Shown here: positions 55,238 to 64,000 of the stretch, piece by piece
How positions within the stretch are numbered: the first letter of the stretch is position 1
Layout of the letters: each line of letters starts with the position of its first letter
Source: Paenibacillus sp. UNC499MF
GTDB lineage: Bacteria > Bacillota > Bacilli > Paenibacillales > NBRC-103111
Length of the DNA stretch: 64,000 nucleotides
Direction: 5' to 3'
Assembly: GCF_900107975.1 (NCBI RefSeq)
Contig: NZ_FNVF01000002.1
Span: 1-64,000 of the forward strand
The notes under the pieces: generated by a model
What the model was told of the DNA's origin: nothing
The model's database searches: none
What the model saw: only the letters and a program-made list of their open reading frames with translations
Position numbers and translations under genes: made by a program

Positions 55238-55879
55238 ATGGCGAGGAAGGCAGTCGCTCAGGAACTTAGCAGAGAGCGGATTCTTGAAGAGGCCAGGGAG
55301 TTATTCGTAACTCGCGGTTATCGCGCTTTAACGATGCGAAGCATCGCTAAAGCAATGGGTTACAGCCATGGCGCGTTATACTATCATTTCAGAGAAAAAG
55401 CAGAGCTGTTCAATGCACTTATACTGGAGGATTTCGGCATACTCCTGCAGCGGCAGCGGCAAATCATCGTCGAATCCGCTGTTCTCGGGGTTCCTCTGCT
55501 GCAGAAGCTGATGATGGAGTTTATCCGGTTCGGACTGGAGAACCCGCATCATTACGAAATCATGTTTATGATCCGGGACGAGGAGCTGCGTCAGTACTCG
55601 CGGACCGAGCAGGCGAAATGTTTCGATCTGTTTGCCACGGTTGTGCGCCAGGTCATTTCGGGAATGCCGGACAAGGAAGATCAGGAATACCGGCTCCCTT
55701 GGAATTTGTTCATGTCCATGCACGGATTCATCTCGCATTCCATTCATTACGGACAGACGTTTGAGCTGGTGGAACAGCTCGCCGAAGAGCATGTACAGCT
55801 GCTGTGCAGCAACATGGTCTCCACGGCGGCCCGATCCGAGTCTTCCAAGGTCAGTCTGGTTAATCACGAATCAGCTTAA
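55238..55879 (+). CDS. TetR-family transcriptional regulator
   Basis: 213 aa after GGAGGG. The N-terminal HTH ([31 protein letters not shown]) is typical; the C-terminal ligand domain is unclassified. Its last 20 bp overlap the YjbQ-family gene on the other strand. Target unknown. Confidence 0.92.
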   Translation: MARKAVAQELSRERILEEARELFVTRGYRALTMRSIAKAMGYSHGALYYHFREKAELFNALILEDFGILLQRQRQIIVESAVLGVPLLQKLMMEFIRFGLENPHHYEIMFMIRDEELRQYSRTEQAKCFDLFATVVRQVISGMPDKEDQEYRLPWNLFMSMHGFISHSIHYGQTFELVEQLAEEHVQLLCSNMVSTAARSESSKVSLVNHESA

Positions 55880-56261
55880 CGGTAAACGTACGGCTGCGGG
55901 GCCCGTCAAATTCACAGAAGTAAATTCCCTGCCAGCGGCCCAGCTCAAGGCGGCCTCCGCGGATAAATACGGTTTGCGAGGCGCCCATGGTCATAGCTTT
56001 CAGATGAGCGGCCGTATTGCCTTCCGCATGACGGTCGCGCGGATGTTCCCAGGGAAACACTTCGTCCAGGCGCATGAGCGTATCCCTTTTTACATCGGGA
56101 TCGGCATTTTCATTGATCGTCACTCCCGCCGTCGTATGAGGGCAGTAAACGATGGCGGTGCCGTCTTGAATACGGTTTTCCCCAACCAGCCTTGCCACGA
56201 TATCCGTAATTTCAACCATTTCGTCCCGTTTGCGGGTGACAAGCTCGCAGGTATGCAGCAT
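55860..56261 (-). CDS. YjbQ-family protein (secondary thiamine-phosphate synthase-like)
   Basis: 133 aa after AAGGAGGAAA. The conserved set [36 protein letters not shown] and [16 protein letters not shown] places it in the UPF0047/YjbQ family, members of which show weak thiamine phosphate synthase activity. Tail-to-tail overlap with the TetR gene. Confidence 0.92.
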   Translation of the reverse strand: MLHTCELVTRKRDEMVEITDIVARLVGENRIQDGTAIVYCPHTTAGVTINENADPDVKRDTLMRLDEVFPWEHPRDRHAEGNTAAHLKAMTMGASQTVFIRGGRLELGRWQGIYFCEFDGPRSRTFTVKLIRD

Positions 56262-56461
56262 AAGAGGATTTCCTCCTTGAAGGTTTGGGACCGGCGGGTA
56301 AGGAAGGCTGGGAGCTTATAAGCCCGTACAAGCTTCGTATCTCCCATGCACCTCATAGTCAAGCCCGCGTTCTGGTCGCATTCTATCGTAACGGACGCGA
56401 TTTCCGGTGTCAAAACGTGTTACAATGAAAGCATAACCGGATAACGAGAGGATGAAACGCA

Positions 56462-56686
56462 TTGGATTTGTCGGCATGGTCGGAACAGAACGTGGATTAT
56501 ATGTTCAATGAAATCAAAACGAAACTGAGAATGGCGACAGGCGGATCGATTAAAGCGTCCAACTTTAGCCAGGAACAATATGAAGATCTTAAAGATCTGT
56601 ACGATCTCGTTATGAGCAAACCCAATTTCAGCATTAGCGAAATTGACGCGATTACGACGGAGCTGGGCAAGCTCCGCAAGGCCTGA
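56462..56686 (+). CDS. DUF1128 family small protein (YfkK-like)
   Basis: 74 aa, TTG start after GAGAGGATGAA. The whole sequence matches the DUF1128 pattern: NVDYMFNEIKTKLRMATGG and LKDLYDLVMSKPNFSISEID. Cytoplasmic, helical, function unknown. Confidence 0.88.
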   Translation: MDLSAWSEQNVDYMFNEIKTKLRMATGGSIKASNFSQEQYEDLKDLYDLVMSKPNFSISEIDAITTELGKLRKA

Positions 56687-56706
56687 AGCCTGCTTGCCTT
56701 TTTGCG

Positions 56707-56756
56707 AAAAGCCTTCCGCACGGAGATTTCACCACCGGGGCGGAAGGCTTTTTTTA
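56707..56756 (+). terminator. Terminator after the DUF1128 gene
   Basis: AAAAGCCTTCCGC pairs with GCGGAAGGCTTTT, followed by T residues; loop of about 20 nt. Confidence 0.85.
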
Positions 56757-56924
56757 TATGGAAAAAAAGACGTATCTCTTCGCCGGCATTCCCGAAACGC
56801 TTATGAAACAGGTGCCTTGGCCAAATAAAACAGGAAGAAGGGACAGCTATCCAATCGGGCCGCTATCCGGCCGCATATGGTATAAGGTAGCATGCATGAT
56901 TTGCTGAAAAGGGAGGTAGACGGT

Positions 56925-57215
56925 ATGAGTTCAACACTTCGTAATGACGCGTCCAAACTAGTCGGGAAAAACATCGTGGCCGTCCGTAAGGATGGTTCCA
57001 TGGTCAGAGGCAAACTGGTACGTATTCAAGGCAACGAGCTGATTCTCGAGCCCGAAGAGGGAACCGCTCAAACAAAAGCGTTCGTTCCTCTCGTCTTGTT
57101 CGATCTGCTTGCCATCGGCACATCCCCGTTTGTCAACGGCTTCGGTTACGGCGGTGGATTCGGTTACGGCGGCGGATTTGGCGGCGGTTTTGGAGGCCCC
57201 GGATTTTTCTGGTAA
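56925..57215 (+). CDS. Small protein with Sm-like beta core and Gly-rich tail
   Basis: 96 aa from the ATG at 56925 after GGGAGGT. Residues 10-60 (LVGKNIVAVRKDGSMVRGKL, then VRIQGNELILEPEE) alternate like a small LSm/SH3-type beta barrel; the last 25 residues are repeats of GFGYGGG and GFGGP ending FFW. Gly/Phe/Tyr tails of this kind occur in spore-coat and RNA-binding proteins. I cannot assign a family. Confidence 0.75.
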   Translation: MSSTLRNDASKLVGKNIVAVRKDGSMVRGKLVRIQGNELILEPEEGTAQTKAFVPLVLFDLLAIGTSPFVNGFGYGGGFGYGGGFGGGFGGPGFFW

Positions 57216-57230
57216 AAGAGAAAGAGGTCT

Positions 57231-57264
57231 ATCAGGTTCCGGTTACGGGACCTGATTTTTTTTA
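57231..57264 (+). terminator. Terminator after the Gly-rich gene
   Basis: ATCAGGTTCC pairs with GGGACCTGAT, followed by eight T. Confidence 0.85.
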
Positions 57265-57362
57265 TGCAGGCTTGAACAAACACCACCGGGTCGGCTGCGG
57301 AATAGGCTGATGTGGAGAAAAGGGCGGGTTCCGTATCCGGAACAGGCGGAGAGGCGGTAAGA

Positions 57363-58067
57363 ATGAGCGCAGGCAAGAACGAATCCGACTATGAAAAAGA
57401 GTGGGAACGGAAATTCGGGTTCCGTTCCGGAGAGATTCCTTCGTTTTCCTCCATTTTCGGAGGCGGGGAAACGTTGTTTACCGAGCTGTCCAAGCGGATT
57501 TCAGAGGACCCGGAGAACACGGCCTGGCTGGACCAATGGCTGGATAAACTTCTGCGGCAGGCTATGCCGGGCTACCGGATCCCGGAGTGGATGGGAACCG
57601 GCTGGGAAAACGAGCCGGACGGAAGTTCCGCGGGACAGAACACGGGTGCAAGCGCCGCTCCGCCCCGCAGCGGGGAGAAACGCCGGGAGAACGGGGGTAA
57701 GCCGGCCTCCGCCCGGCCTGTCGCCTCCGGGCCTTCCGCGGCCATTCCCTTCTCGGGCGGGAAGCCTGTCAGGGGCCTTGCCGCCGGAAGCCAAAAGCGG
57801 CAAGCCGCCAAGGTCAAGGAGGCGGAAGCTTTTGCCTATTCGATAACCGAGGCCGGAGGCCGGCTCATGGTTAGCGTACACCAGCCCCGGGGAATACGCC
57901 CGGGAGAGATTGAACTGGCGGCGGACAGGTCGAGTATCCGCCTTAACGGCGTCCGGATCGGCGGAAAACAGGCCATACGCCTGTTCAGGCCGATCCGGCC
58001 GGGTTCGTGCCGGATGACCAGCGAAGACGGTTCTCTGGTCATCCGGGCCGATTTGGCCCGACGGTGA
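57363..58067 (+). CDS. Hsp20-like protein with disordered linker
   Basis: 234 aa from the ATG at 57363 (a GTG at 57312 is possible). An acidic, aromatic N-terminal part (residues 1-80), a Ser/Gly/Pro/Lys-rich disordered linker (about 80-155) and a C-terminal beta domain in which MVSVHQPRGIRPGEIELAAD followed by SSIRLNGVRIGG resembles the alpha-crystallin fold used by spore proteins such as GerT. Role unknown; the SASP gene nearby hints at sporulation. Confidence 0.7.
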   Translation: MSAGKNESDYEKEWERKFGFRSGEIPSFSSIFGGGETLFTELSKRISEDPENTAWLDQWLDKLLRQAMPGYRIPEWMGTGWENEPDGSSAGQNTGASAAPPRSGEKRRENGGKPASARPVASGPSAAIPFSGGKPVRGLAAGSQKRQAAKVKEAEAFAYSITEAGGRLMVSVHQPRGIRPGEIELAADRSSIRLNGVRIGGKQAIRLFRPIRPGSCRMTSEDGSLVIRADLARR

Positions 58068-58182
58068 AGGAATGGAGCCGCGGCGTTATGCTCCGCCGCG
58101 CAGAGCGGCGTGTCGGGCAGTCAGCCTTGCTGGCGGCGGTCATCCCGGCGGCGTCCAGCGGTCCGGCGTGCCGTGCGCGGGA

Positions 58183-58473
58183 TTACTTCGGCCCGCTGCG
58201 CTCCGCCAGCTGCTTCTGCGCCATGCGGACCAGCTCCCGCACCATGCGGCCGCCGATTTCGCCGCCGATTTTACCGGCATCCTCCGTGCGGAGCTGGCCG
58301 TTGTTGCCCGGCTCCAGGGGGACTCCCAGCGTTCGGGCGACTTCGTATTTGACCAGGTTCGGCTGATCGGCGGACACGTTGTAGCCCGCGTCCCGCATGA
58401 CCTGGCCCTTAAGCCGGTCCAGGCTGCGTTCGCTTCCGGGAACGGCTGCTCTGCGGTTTCTTCTTCTTGCCAT
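58183..58473 (-). CDS. Alpha/beta-type small acid-soluble spore protein with long N-terminus
   Basis: 96 aa from the ATG at 58473 after AGGAGGTG. Residues 40-96 follow the SASP pattern: NLVKYEVARTLGVPL, NGQLRTEDAGKIGGEIGG and MVRELVRMAQKQL. The first 25 residues are unusually basic (MARRRNRRAAVPGSERSLDR), unlike the short N-termini of SspA/B. It should coat and protect spore DNA. A longer frame to 58602 has no ribosome site. Confidence 0.85.
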   Translation of the reverse strand: MARRRNRRAAVPGSERSLDRLKGQVMRDAGYNVSADQPNLVKYEVARTLGVPLEPGNNGQLRTEDAGKIGGEIGGRMVRELVRMAQKQLAERSGPK

Positions 58474-58850
58474 ACTATCACCTCCTGAGGGTAGGATGCC
58501 CAGGAGTTCGGGGAGTATCACGAAGCGGCCGGGCGCTGTGCGGCTATAGTGAAGAGCATCCGATGCCGGAGACCTCAGACAATCCGCCGCATGCAAAAAC
58601 ACCGTGCGCAGTACAGCGCACGGTGCGGAAAGCTGCCGCTCCTATCAGGGTGTGTGTCAGCGGTGTTCAGGATATGCGGCATTTTTACGTCAAAATGGAT
58701 CGGATGCGGTATGGACCCCGGCTTACTGAAAGTGCAGGGCTGGCGAGCTTCTTTAACCTACGCCGGAGTTTCCGGCAAGGGTCTTCTCGCTGTAAGTGGG
58801 CGGCTGCTTCCTATGACCGGCCTGCTTAACACTTCCGTCCGTCAGGACAG
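58474..58850. other. Gene-free region between SASP and GT2 genes
   Basis: About 375 bp with no credible gene. It holds a perfect 10-bp inverted repeat CACCGTGCGC / GCGCACGGTG (58600-58625, 6-nt loop) without a T-run. Confidence 0.55.
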
Positions 58851-59867
58851 TTAACGCCCCGCCCGTTCCGCTCCTACGGGAATCCGGTCCAAGTATGCCG
58901 CAGCATCGTCATCCTGCCGCGTCGGGATTGTTTTTTCGATGAGGTACAAGGGACGGTGTTTGACCTCCCGGTAAATTTTGCCGATGTACTCTCCGATCAG
59001 TCCCAGAGCCAGAAGCTGCACCCCGCCGATAAACCAGACGGATAAAATTAGCGAGGTCCAACCCGAAGCCGTCGTTCCCCATAATTTAGAGATGATGGCA
59101 TAAGCGCCGGCGAACACGCTGAAGATGGAGAGCAGGAATCCGGTGACCGTGACCATCCGGATCGGTTTGACACTGAAGGAAGTAATGCCGTCCAGTGCAA
59201 AAGACAGCATTTTGCGCAACGGATACTTCGATTCCCCGGCAAAACGTTCTTTCCTCTCGTACATAACCTCGGCCGTACGCAGTCCCAGAAGCGGGACAAT
59301 CCCTCTCAGAAACACGTTGACTTCCTTATAGCGGGACAAATAATCCAGCGCACGTTTGCTCATAAGCCGGTAATCCGCATGATTGTTCTTAATCTGGACG
59401 CCCAGACGTAGCATTAATTTATAAAAGGATTCGGCGGTCGTCTTTTTGAACCAGGTATCGGTCGTCCGGTCGCTGCGGATTCCGTAAACGATCTCGGCTC
59501 CCTCCAGATACTTCCGTACGAATTCGCGTATCGCGTCCGTATCGTCCTGCAGATCCGCATCGATAGAAATCACGATGTCCGATGTATGTCTTGCCGTCAT
59601 TAAACCCGCAAGCAGAGCGTTCTGATGGCCCGCATTCCGTGCGAGCTTAACGCCTGTTACGTAGTCATGGGAACGGCTGTATTGATCGATGAGCTCCCAG
59701 GTCCGGTCTTTGCTGCCGTCATCGACGAGAAGCATCACACTTTCGCCGGCTACAAGCTTTTCTTGAATGAGACGGTCCAGAACCGAGCTTAAGCGGCTTA
59801 CCGTTTCGGGAAGAACTTCTTCTTCGTTATAGCAGGGTACCACGATTGTTAAAATAGGGCTCGACAT
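58851..59867 (-). CDS. GT2 polyprenyl-phosphate glycosyltransferase (GtrB/YkoT-like)
   Basis: 338 aa, ATG after AAAGGAAG. The GT2 domain has VVPCYNEEEVLPETV, LVDDGSKDRTW, the metal-binding SIDADLQDD and MSKRALDYL; two C-terminal membrane helices (about residues 232-255 and 268-290) anchor it. It should make undecaprenyl-phosphate-glucose or -mannose as a donor for extracellular glycosylation. A GtrA-type partner exists at 4355 but is far away. Confidence 0.92.
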   Translation of the reverse strand: MSSPILTIVVPCYNEEEVLPETVSRLSSVLDRLIQEKLVAGESVMLLVDDGSKDRTWELIDQYSRSHDYVTGVKLARNAGHQNALLAGLMTARHTSDIVISIDADLQDDTDAIREFVRKYLEGAEIVYGIRSDRTTDTWFKKTTAESFYKLMLRLGVQIKNNHADYRLMSKRALDYLSRYKEVNVFLRGIVPLLGLRTAEVMYERKERFAGESKYPLRKMLSFALDGITSFSVKPIRMVTVTGFLLSIFSVFAGAYAIISKLWGTTASGWTSLILSVWFIGGVQLLALGLIGEYIGKIYREVKHRPLYLIEKTIPTRQDDDAAAYLDRIPVGAERAGR

Positions 59868-60007
59868 GCCGTAAAATCTTCCTTTCTTATCCTGGTCTGG
59901 ACATGGCTGCTTCCCGCCGGATTATTCTTATTGTAAACAAGCACAGCCGGTTAAAGCAATTGCCTGCTCGTCGGAATGTGTAGAATTTAGACGAAATTAA
60001 TCCCAGA

Positions 60008-60022
60008 TTAAAATGATTATAA
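60008..60022. promoter_or_regulatory. PerR-box-like operator upstream of the catalase gene
   Basis: TTAAAATGATTATAA matches the PerR consensus TTATAATNATTATAA at 14 of 15 positions. It lies 17 bp upstream of the -35 box, a reasonable site for peroxide control. Confidence 0.7.
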
Positions 60023-60038
60023 TTTTATAGTCATTCTA

Positions 60039-60068
60039 TTGACGAAGAGAGGATGGCGATGATATACT
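60039..60068 (+). promoter_or_regulatory. Catalase promoter
   Basis: TTGACG (60039-60044) and TATACT (60063-60068) are 18 bp apart. Confidence 0.7.
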
Positions 60069-60081
60069 ACCGACATGACAT

Positions 60082-60096
60082 TGATAATCATTTTCA
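60082..60096. promoter_or_regulatory. Fur-box-like site in the catalase leader
   Basis: TGATAATCATTTTCA matches the 7-1-7 Fur consensus TGATAATNATTATCA at 14 of 15 positions. It lies just downstream of the expected start point; another metalloregulator of the same family could use it. Confidence 0.55.
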
Positions 60097-60124
60097 AATA
60101 ATAATAATTATAAAGAGGTGCAGA

Positions 60125-61624
60125 ATGAATCCACATCGTCCTTATCTCACTACAAATCAAGGCGCGCCCGTTGCCGACAACCAGAATTCGAAGACAGCCG
60201 GTACTCACGGCCCGACGCTGCTCGAAGATTATCACCTTTTGGAGAAACTGGCTCATTTTGACCGTGAGCGTATTCCGGAGCGTGTCGTGCACGCACGGGG
60301 TGCGGGGGCGTTCGGAGTATTCCGCCCTTATGCCAGCATGAGCGAGTATACGAAAGCCGCGTTTCTGCAGGACGCTTCTATTGAAACGAGAGTGCTTGTC
60401 CGCTTCTCGACGGTTATTCACCCGAGCGGTTCGCCGGAGACGCTCCGTGATCCGCGGGGCTTTGCCGTTAAGTTCTACACGTCCGAAGGAAACTATGACC
60501 TGGTCGGCAACAATTTGCCCGTATTCTTTATCCGCGATGCGCTGAAGTTCCCGGACATGGTTCACTCGCTGAAACCGGCTCCGCATACAAATGTCCAAAC
60601 GCCTAATCACTTGTGGGATTTCATGTCGCTTTCTCCGGAATCGACACACATGCTGACCTGGGTATTCTCCGACCGCGGAACTCCGGCCAACTACCGGGAA
60701 ATGGACGGATTCGGAGTGCATGCTTTCAAATGGGTGAACGCGGAAGGCAAAGTCGTTTACGTCAAATACACCTGGAAATCGCTGCAGGGTGTCCGTTCCT
60801 TAAGCCGCAAGGAAGCGGAAGAGCAGGGAGGACGCGATCACAATCACGCGACGCGCGATTTGTATGACGCCATCGAGGCGGGCAATTATCCGGAATGGGA
60901 GCTGAATGTGCAGATGCTGGAACCGGACCGTTTGGACCAGTTCAGCTTCGACCCCCTCGATCCGACGAAGGATTGGCCGGAAGATCTCGTTCCGTTCGTC
61001 AAAGTAGGACGGATGACCTTGAACGAGAATCCGAAAAATTTCTTCGCCGAAGTCGAACAGTCCGCTTTTGCGCCTAGCGTGCTTGTGCCGGGGATCGAGC
61101 CTTCCGAAGACAAACTTCTGCAAGGCCGTCTGTTCTCCTACCCGGATACGCAGCGCCACAGGCTGGGACCGAACCATATGCAGATTCCGGTAAACTGCCC
61201 TTATGCGCCGGTCCGGAATTATCAGCGGGACGGTCAAATGGCGGTTCGGCAGGATCATTCGCCGATCAATTACGAGCCGAATTCCTATGACCATGCGCCG
61301 AAGGAAGCCGGAAGCGCTTATAGAGAAAGCGAGCAGCCGCTGACGGGCTCTACTACACGCCGCAAAATCGAGAAAACGGACGATTTCACGCAGGCAGGCG
61401 AGCGTTACCGCGGGATTACTCCGGAAGAACGCGCTAATCTGATCGATAACCTCGTGAACGATCTCAAACAAACGGACATGCAAATCCAGCTTCGCGCCGT
61501 CTGCAATTTCTTCCGTGCCGATGTGGAGTTCGGAACAAGACTTGCGGAAGGACTCGGAATCGATCTCAGCGGATTTATTCCGCAGGGAGCGGGTACCGGA
61601 TCCGGACAAATGCCACCGCGTTAA
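60125..61624 (+). CDS. katA: Monofunctional heme catalase
   Basis: 499 aa from the ATG at 60125 after AGAGGTG (the frame open to 60053 runs through the promoter). Catalytic His in VVHARGAGAFG, Asn in GNNLPVFFIRDA, and the proximal heme Tyr in RLFSYPDTQRHRLG. Clade-3 size, no signal peptide. It removes H2O2 in the cytoplasm and is probably derepressed by peroxide through the PerR-like box. Confidence 0.95.
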   Translation: MNPHRPYLTTNQGAPVADNQNSKTAGTHGPTLLEDYHLLEKLAHFDRERIPERVVHARGAGAFGVFRPYASMSEYTKAAFLQDASIETRVLVRFSTVIHPSGSPETLRDPRGFAVKFYTSEGNYDLVGNNLPVFFIRDALKFPDMVHSLKPAPHTNVQTPNHLWDFMSLSPESTHMLTWVFSDRGTPANYREMDGFGVHAFKWVNAEGKVVYVKYTWKSLQGVRSLSRKEAEEQGGRDHNHATRDLYDAIEAGNYPEWELNVQMLEPDRLDQFSFDPLDPTKDWPEDLVPFVKVGRMTLNENPKNFFAEVEQSAFAPSVLVPGIEPSEDKLLQGRLFSYPDTQRHRLGPNHMQIPVNCPYAPVRNYQRDGQMAVRQDHSPINYEPNSYDHAPKEAGSAYRESEQPLTGSTTRRKIEKTDDFTQAGERYRGITPEERANLIDNLVNDLKQTDMQIQLRAVCNFFRADVEFGTRLAEGLGIDLSGFIPQGAGTGSGQMPPR

Positions 61625-61874
61625 TTCGTTATGGCACCGGCAAGAGCAAGGGAAACGCCGGAGGGCGGTTTTGTCCGCCACCGGGCTAAGCGGCCCGCTG
61701 CCATGCCGGAGGAATTCCCCCCTTCCAGCATGGTGTCTTGGCCCGCTTCAACGGATGGTTGAACAGACGAATGCCTCCGCGTTTCCGGCGCGAAGTTTTT
61801 AAAATAGATGGCCCTTTGTTTCTGCGGCAATAGACGAGATCCTCTTGTCTGCCGTGTCTTGCAAGGGCCGGAAC

Positions 61875-61913
61875 TAAAAAGCCTTCTTTCCGACATGGAA
61901 AGAAGGCTTTTTT
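61875..61913. terminator. Bidirectional terminator between catalase and hybrid kinase genes
   Basis: AAAAAGCCTTCTTTCC pairs with GGAAAGAAGGCTTTTT, loop GACAT. The 250 bp before it after the catalase gene hold no gene. Confidence 0.9.
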
Positions 61914-61921
61914 CGCTGAAT

Positions 61922-63907
61922 TCAGACGGACTTGGCGCTCCATTGCTTCACAAGCATCGAGAGCGCCCGGTTATCGACCGGCTTCGTAATATAGTCCGAA
62001 GCGCCGGCTTCGATGCACGCTTCCCGGTCGCCGGGTAGAGCCCGGGCGGTCAGGGCGATGATAGGCAGGTCCCGGTAAGCATCGTCCATGCGGATTTGCC
62101 GGATCGCGGCCCTGCCGTCCATTTCGGGCATCATCATGTCCATGAGGACGAGGCTGATCCCGGGATGGAGGGCGAGCAGGCGCAGGCATTCCCGGCCGCT
62201 GCCCGCTCCGAAAACTTCGGCCCCGCGGGATTTGAGCAGGGCGGACAGGCTGCGCACGTTGGCGGCGTCGTCATCGACGACGAGCACCGTGACTTCGCGC
62301 AGAAGCTGCTGAGCCGCTTCCGCAGGCGTATCGGCGCCTGTTGCCGGAGCGGGAGCCGTCTGCGGCGTATCGGTGCCGCCGGAACGGTCCGCGCTTTCGT
62401 CCGGAAGCGGAGAGGAGAGCGGCGTAAGCCGCGGAAGCTTGGCGTCGTCCGCCAACTGCCGAAGCTCCTGCTCCTGACCGCTCAAGCTGCTGGAAGGAAG
62501 GAGGAGGGTAAACGTGCTCCCGGTTCCCTCTTCACTAACCAGCCGGATCTCTCCGCCCAGCAGCCGGGCGAACTGGCGTGAAATAGAGAGGCCGAGTCCG
62601 GTTCCGCCGAACTTGCGGCTCGTTGTGCCGTCCGCCTGGTAGAAGGCTTCGAAGATCTGTTCCCGCTTGTCCGCCCGGATGCCGATGCCGGTATCCCGGA
62701 TGGCGGCAGCGGGATGCTGAACGCCCTGGGCATCCATTTCGACGTAAAAGGTAAGGATGACGCCGCCCCGCTCGGTAAATTTGAACGCATTGGACAGCAG
62801 ATTTTTCAAAATCTGCTGAAGCCGCTGTTCATCCGTATGAATGATATCGGGAACGCCGGTTGAACGGATGTGGAAATACAGGCCCTTCTGGGCGGCAACC
62901 GGTTCGAACATCCGGGTCATCGCTTCGACGACTTCACTGACGTTCACTTCTCCCAGTGTGATGGCCATGTGTCCCGCTTCGATTTTGGACAGATCGAGTA
63001 TATCGTTAATCAGCGTAAGCAGGTCTTGACCGGAGGTATGGATAATTCCGGCAAATTCAATCTCTTCTTCCGAGAGCGTCCCGTTCTGATTTTCGGCAAG
63101 GAACTGCGACAGGATCAGCATACTGTTCAGCGGGGTCCGGAGTTCATGGGACATGTTTGCCAAAAATTCGGATTTGTAGCGGGAAGAGGAGATCAGCTCC
63201 TCGTTTTTCACTTCCAGCTCGTCGTGAATGTGCTGAAGCTCCGCGGTTCGTTCCTCGGCCAGCCGGAACTGTTCGGCCAGTTCCTTATTGCTTCTGTTCA
63301 GTGCTTCCCGCCGGAGAAAATCCGCTTTGAAATCGTGCAGGATGAAGGTGAAGAAAAAGCTGAAAAACAGGCCCGCCGTGCCGGACAGCGGAGCAAGCTC
63401 GATCAGGTACGTAGCGGCTGAATAAACACCGAGAATCGCGATATCCGCCACGTTGAACAGATTCACGATGAGAATAAGCAGTAAAATTCGGGTAGTCTGC
63501 CGCAGAGAGGTGCGTTTGAGCAGTTCACTGGTCAGCGCCGTTACGATGCCGAGGATGATCATGTTCCCGAAGCCCGCCCAAGCGGCGTGATTCAGGCCGA
63601 ACGACAAGCGTGCCAGCCCGATCCCGAGCCCGATCAGTATAATAGGGAAAGGTCGCGACAGGAAGAGGGGAGCCACCAGGATGGGCACGAACCTTAGATC
63701 GAAGATAACCGTGGCACTCAGCCAGGCTCCGTACATCATGGAAAGCCAGCCGGCCGCTATCGAGAGCAGGACGTAAAGCATTTTCATCCAGTTGACGGGG
63801 ATCTTGTACAAAATATATTTATAAGCCAGGCTGCCTAAATAGGTAAATGTGAGCAGGGTGCTTATATTGGCAAAAAAAGCCTTGAAATAATCTCCGAAAT
63901 TGACCAT
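61922..63907 (-). CDS. Hybrid sensor histidine kinase / response regulator
   Basis: 661 aa from the ATG at 63907 after AAAGGAAAAG; an in-frame ATG at 63940 is less likely. About six membrane helices of the 5TMR_LYT type (residues 5-190), a coiled coil (200-250), HisKA with the His in NMSHELRTPLNS, HATPase with N-box LLSNAFKFTERGG and GTGLGLSISRQFA, a linker, and a C-terminal receiver with phospho-acceptor Asp in LVLMDMMMPEMDG. No output regulator is adjacent; the signal is unknown. Confidence 0.92.
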   Translation of the reverse strand: MVNFGDYFKAFFANISTLLTFTYLGSLAYKYILYKIPVNWMKMLYVLLSIAAGWLSMMYGAWLSATVIFDLRFVPILVAPLFLSRPFPIILIGLGIGLARLSFGLNHAAWAGFGNMIILGIVTALTSELLKRTSLRQTTRILLLILIVNLFNVADIAILGVYSAATYLIELAPLSGTAGLFFSFFFTFILHDFKADFLRREALNRSNKELAEQFRLAEERTAELQHIHDELEVKNEELISSSRYKSEFLANMSHELRTPLNSMLILSQFLAENQNGTLSEEEIEFAGIIHTSGQDLLTLINDILDLSKIEAGHMAITLGEVNVSEVVEAMTRMFEPVAAQKGLYFHIRSTGVPDIIHTDEQRLQQILKNLLSNAFKFTERGGVILTFYVEMDAQGVQHPAAAIRDTGIGIRADKREQIFEAFYQADGTTSRKFGGTGLGLSISRQFARLLGGEIRLVSEEGTGSTFTLLLPSSSLSGQEQELRQLADDAKLPRLTPLSSPLPDESADRSGGTDTPQTAPAPATGADTPAEAAQQLLREVTVLVVDDDAANVRSLSALLKSRGAEVFGAGSGRECLRLLALHPGISLVLMDMMMPEMDGRAAIRQIRMDDAYRDLPIIALTARALPGDREACIEAGASDYITKPVDNRALSMLVKQWSAKSV

Positions 63908-64000
63908 TTCTTTTCCTTTCCCCATCCAAAAGCTCTGCAACCCAGCTCCATTTAGATGTTCATTCCTAGTATACCAAAATTATCGGCATCCCATGGGCAG

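Noticed and set aside
58467-58854. Two overlapping ORFs of about 100-120 aa on the plus strand
   Set aside because: No ribosome sites, Arg/Ser/Cys-rich composition typical of chance frames, and they overlap a hairpin.

Overview
The window looks like chromosomal DNA of a spore-forming, moderately high-GC Bacillales member, most likely Paenibacillaceae. The grounds are strong AGGAGG-type ribosome sites with frequent GTG and TTG starts, an alpha/beta SASP gene, a YesM/YesN-type two-component system beside a CUT1 sugar importer that lacks its own ATPase gene, and Firmicute families such as DUF2621, DUF1128, BY-kinase/CpsB and LCP. No species can be named from sequence alone.

Layout. 1-2.2 kb: KDG kinase and KDPG aldolase. 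2.5-2.7 kb: two tRNA-Gly genes. 2.9-7.1 kb: secreted protein, alpha/beta hydrolase, GtrA protein, MFS transporter and a small kinase-fold protein. 7.1-7.55 kb: gene-free, with a terminator whose loop is interrupted by a 71-bp MITE-like element. 7.55-9.4 kb (minus): an ABC-2 exporter. 9.7-18.0 kb: a sugar-sensing module (membrane-anchored binding protein, histidine kinase, AraC-type regulator), a pentapeptide-repeat protein and a glucose/mannose-type ABC importer.

18.3-45.2 kb is a large exopolysaccharide locus. In order it holds an LCP ligase, a short tyrosine recombinase, a 50-codon ORF convergent with an XRE repressor, CpsB phosphatase, a RiPP-like module (40-aa peptide, nucleotidyltransferase, PqqD protein), Wzz and BY-kinase, a structured leader, GtaB, an EpsC-like dehydratase, flippase, glycosyltransferases and polymerase, a two-domain oxidoreductase, a heparinase-fold protein, a WbuB-like transferase, a UDP-ManNAc-type dehydrogenase, the EpsL/EpsM/EpsN trio, a VanZ protein and several tiny genes. 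EpsC, EpsN, EpsM and EpsL together would give UDP-diacetylbacillosamine and its priming transferase. A 15-bp palindrome, GATAC-N5-GTATC, recurs at about ten promoter-proximal sites from 18.26 to 44.9 kb and almost nowhere else that I could see. It often sits exactly between the -35 and -10 boxes, which points to one regulator, plausibly the XRE protein of the locus, controlling the EPS genes, the recombinase and the peptide module. The part from about 22.2 to 33.4 kb is visibly AT-richer than its flanks, while cpsB is very GC-rich, so the locus is mosaic.

45.5-64 kb is housekeeping: DUF2621, endonuclease IV, PurU, transketolase, PpnP, a 3-hydroxyisobutyrate-type dehydrogenase, Pgi, a YigZ protein, a TetR regulator, a YjbQ protein, DUF1128, a Gly-rich protein, an Hsp20-like protein, a SASP, a GT2 transferase, a catalase with PerR- and Fur-like boxes, and a hybrid sensor kinase running off the right end.

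The best candidates for something undescribed are the peptide/nucleotidyltransferase/PqqD module inside an EPS locus and the locus-wide GATAC palindrome regulon.
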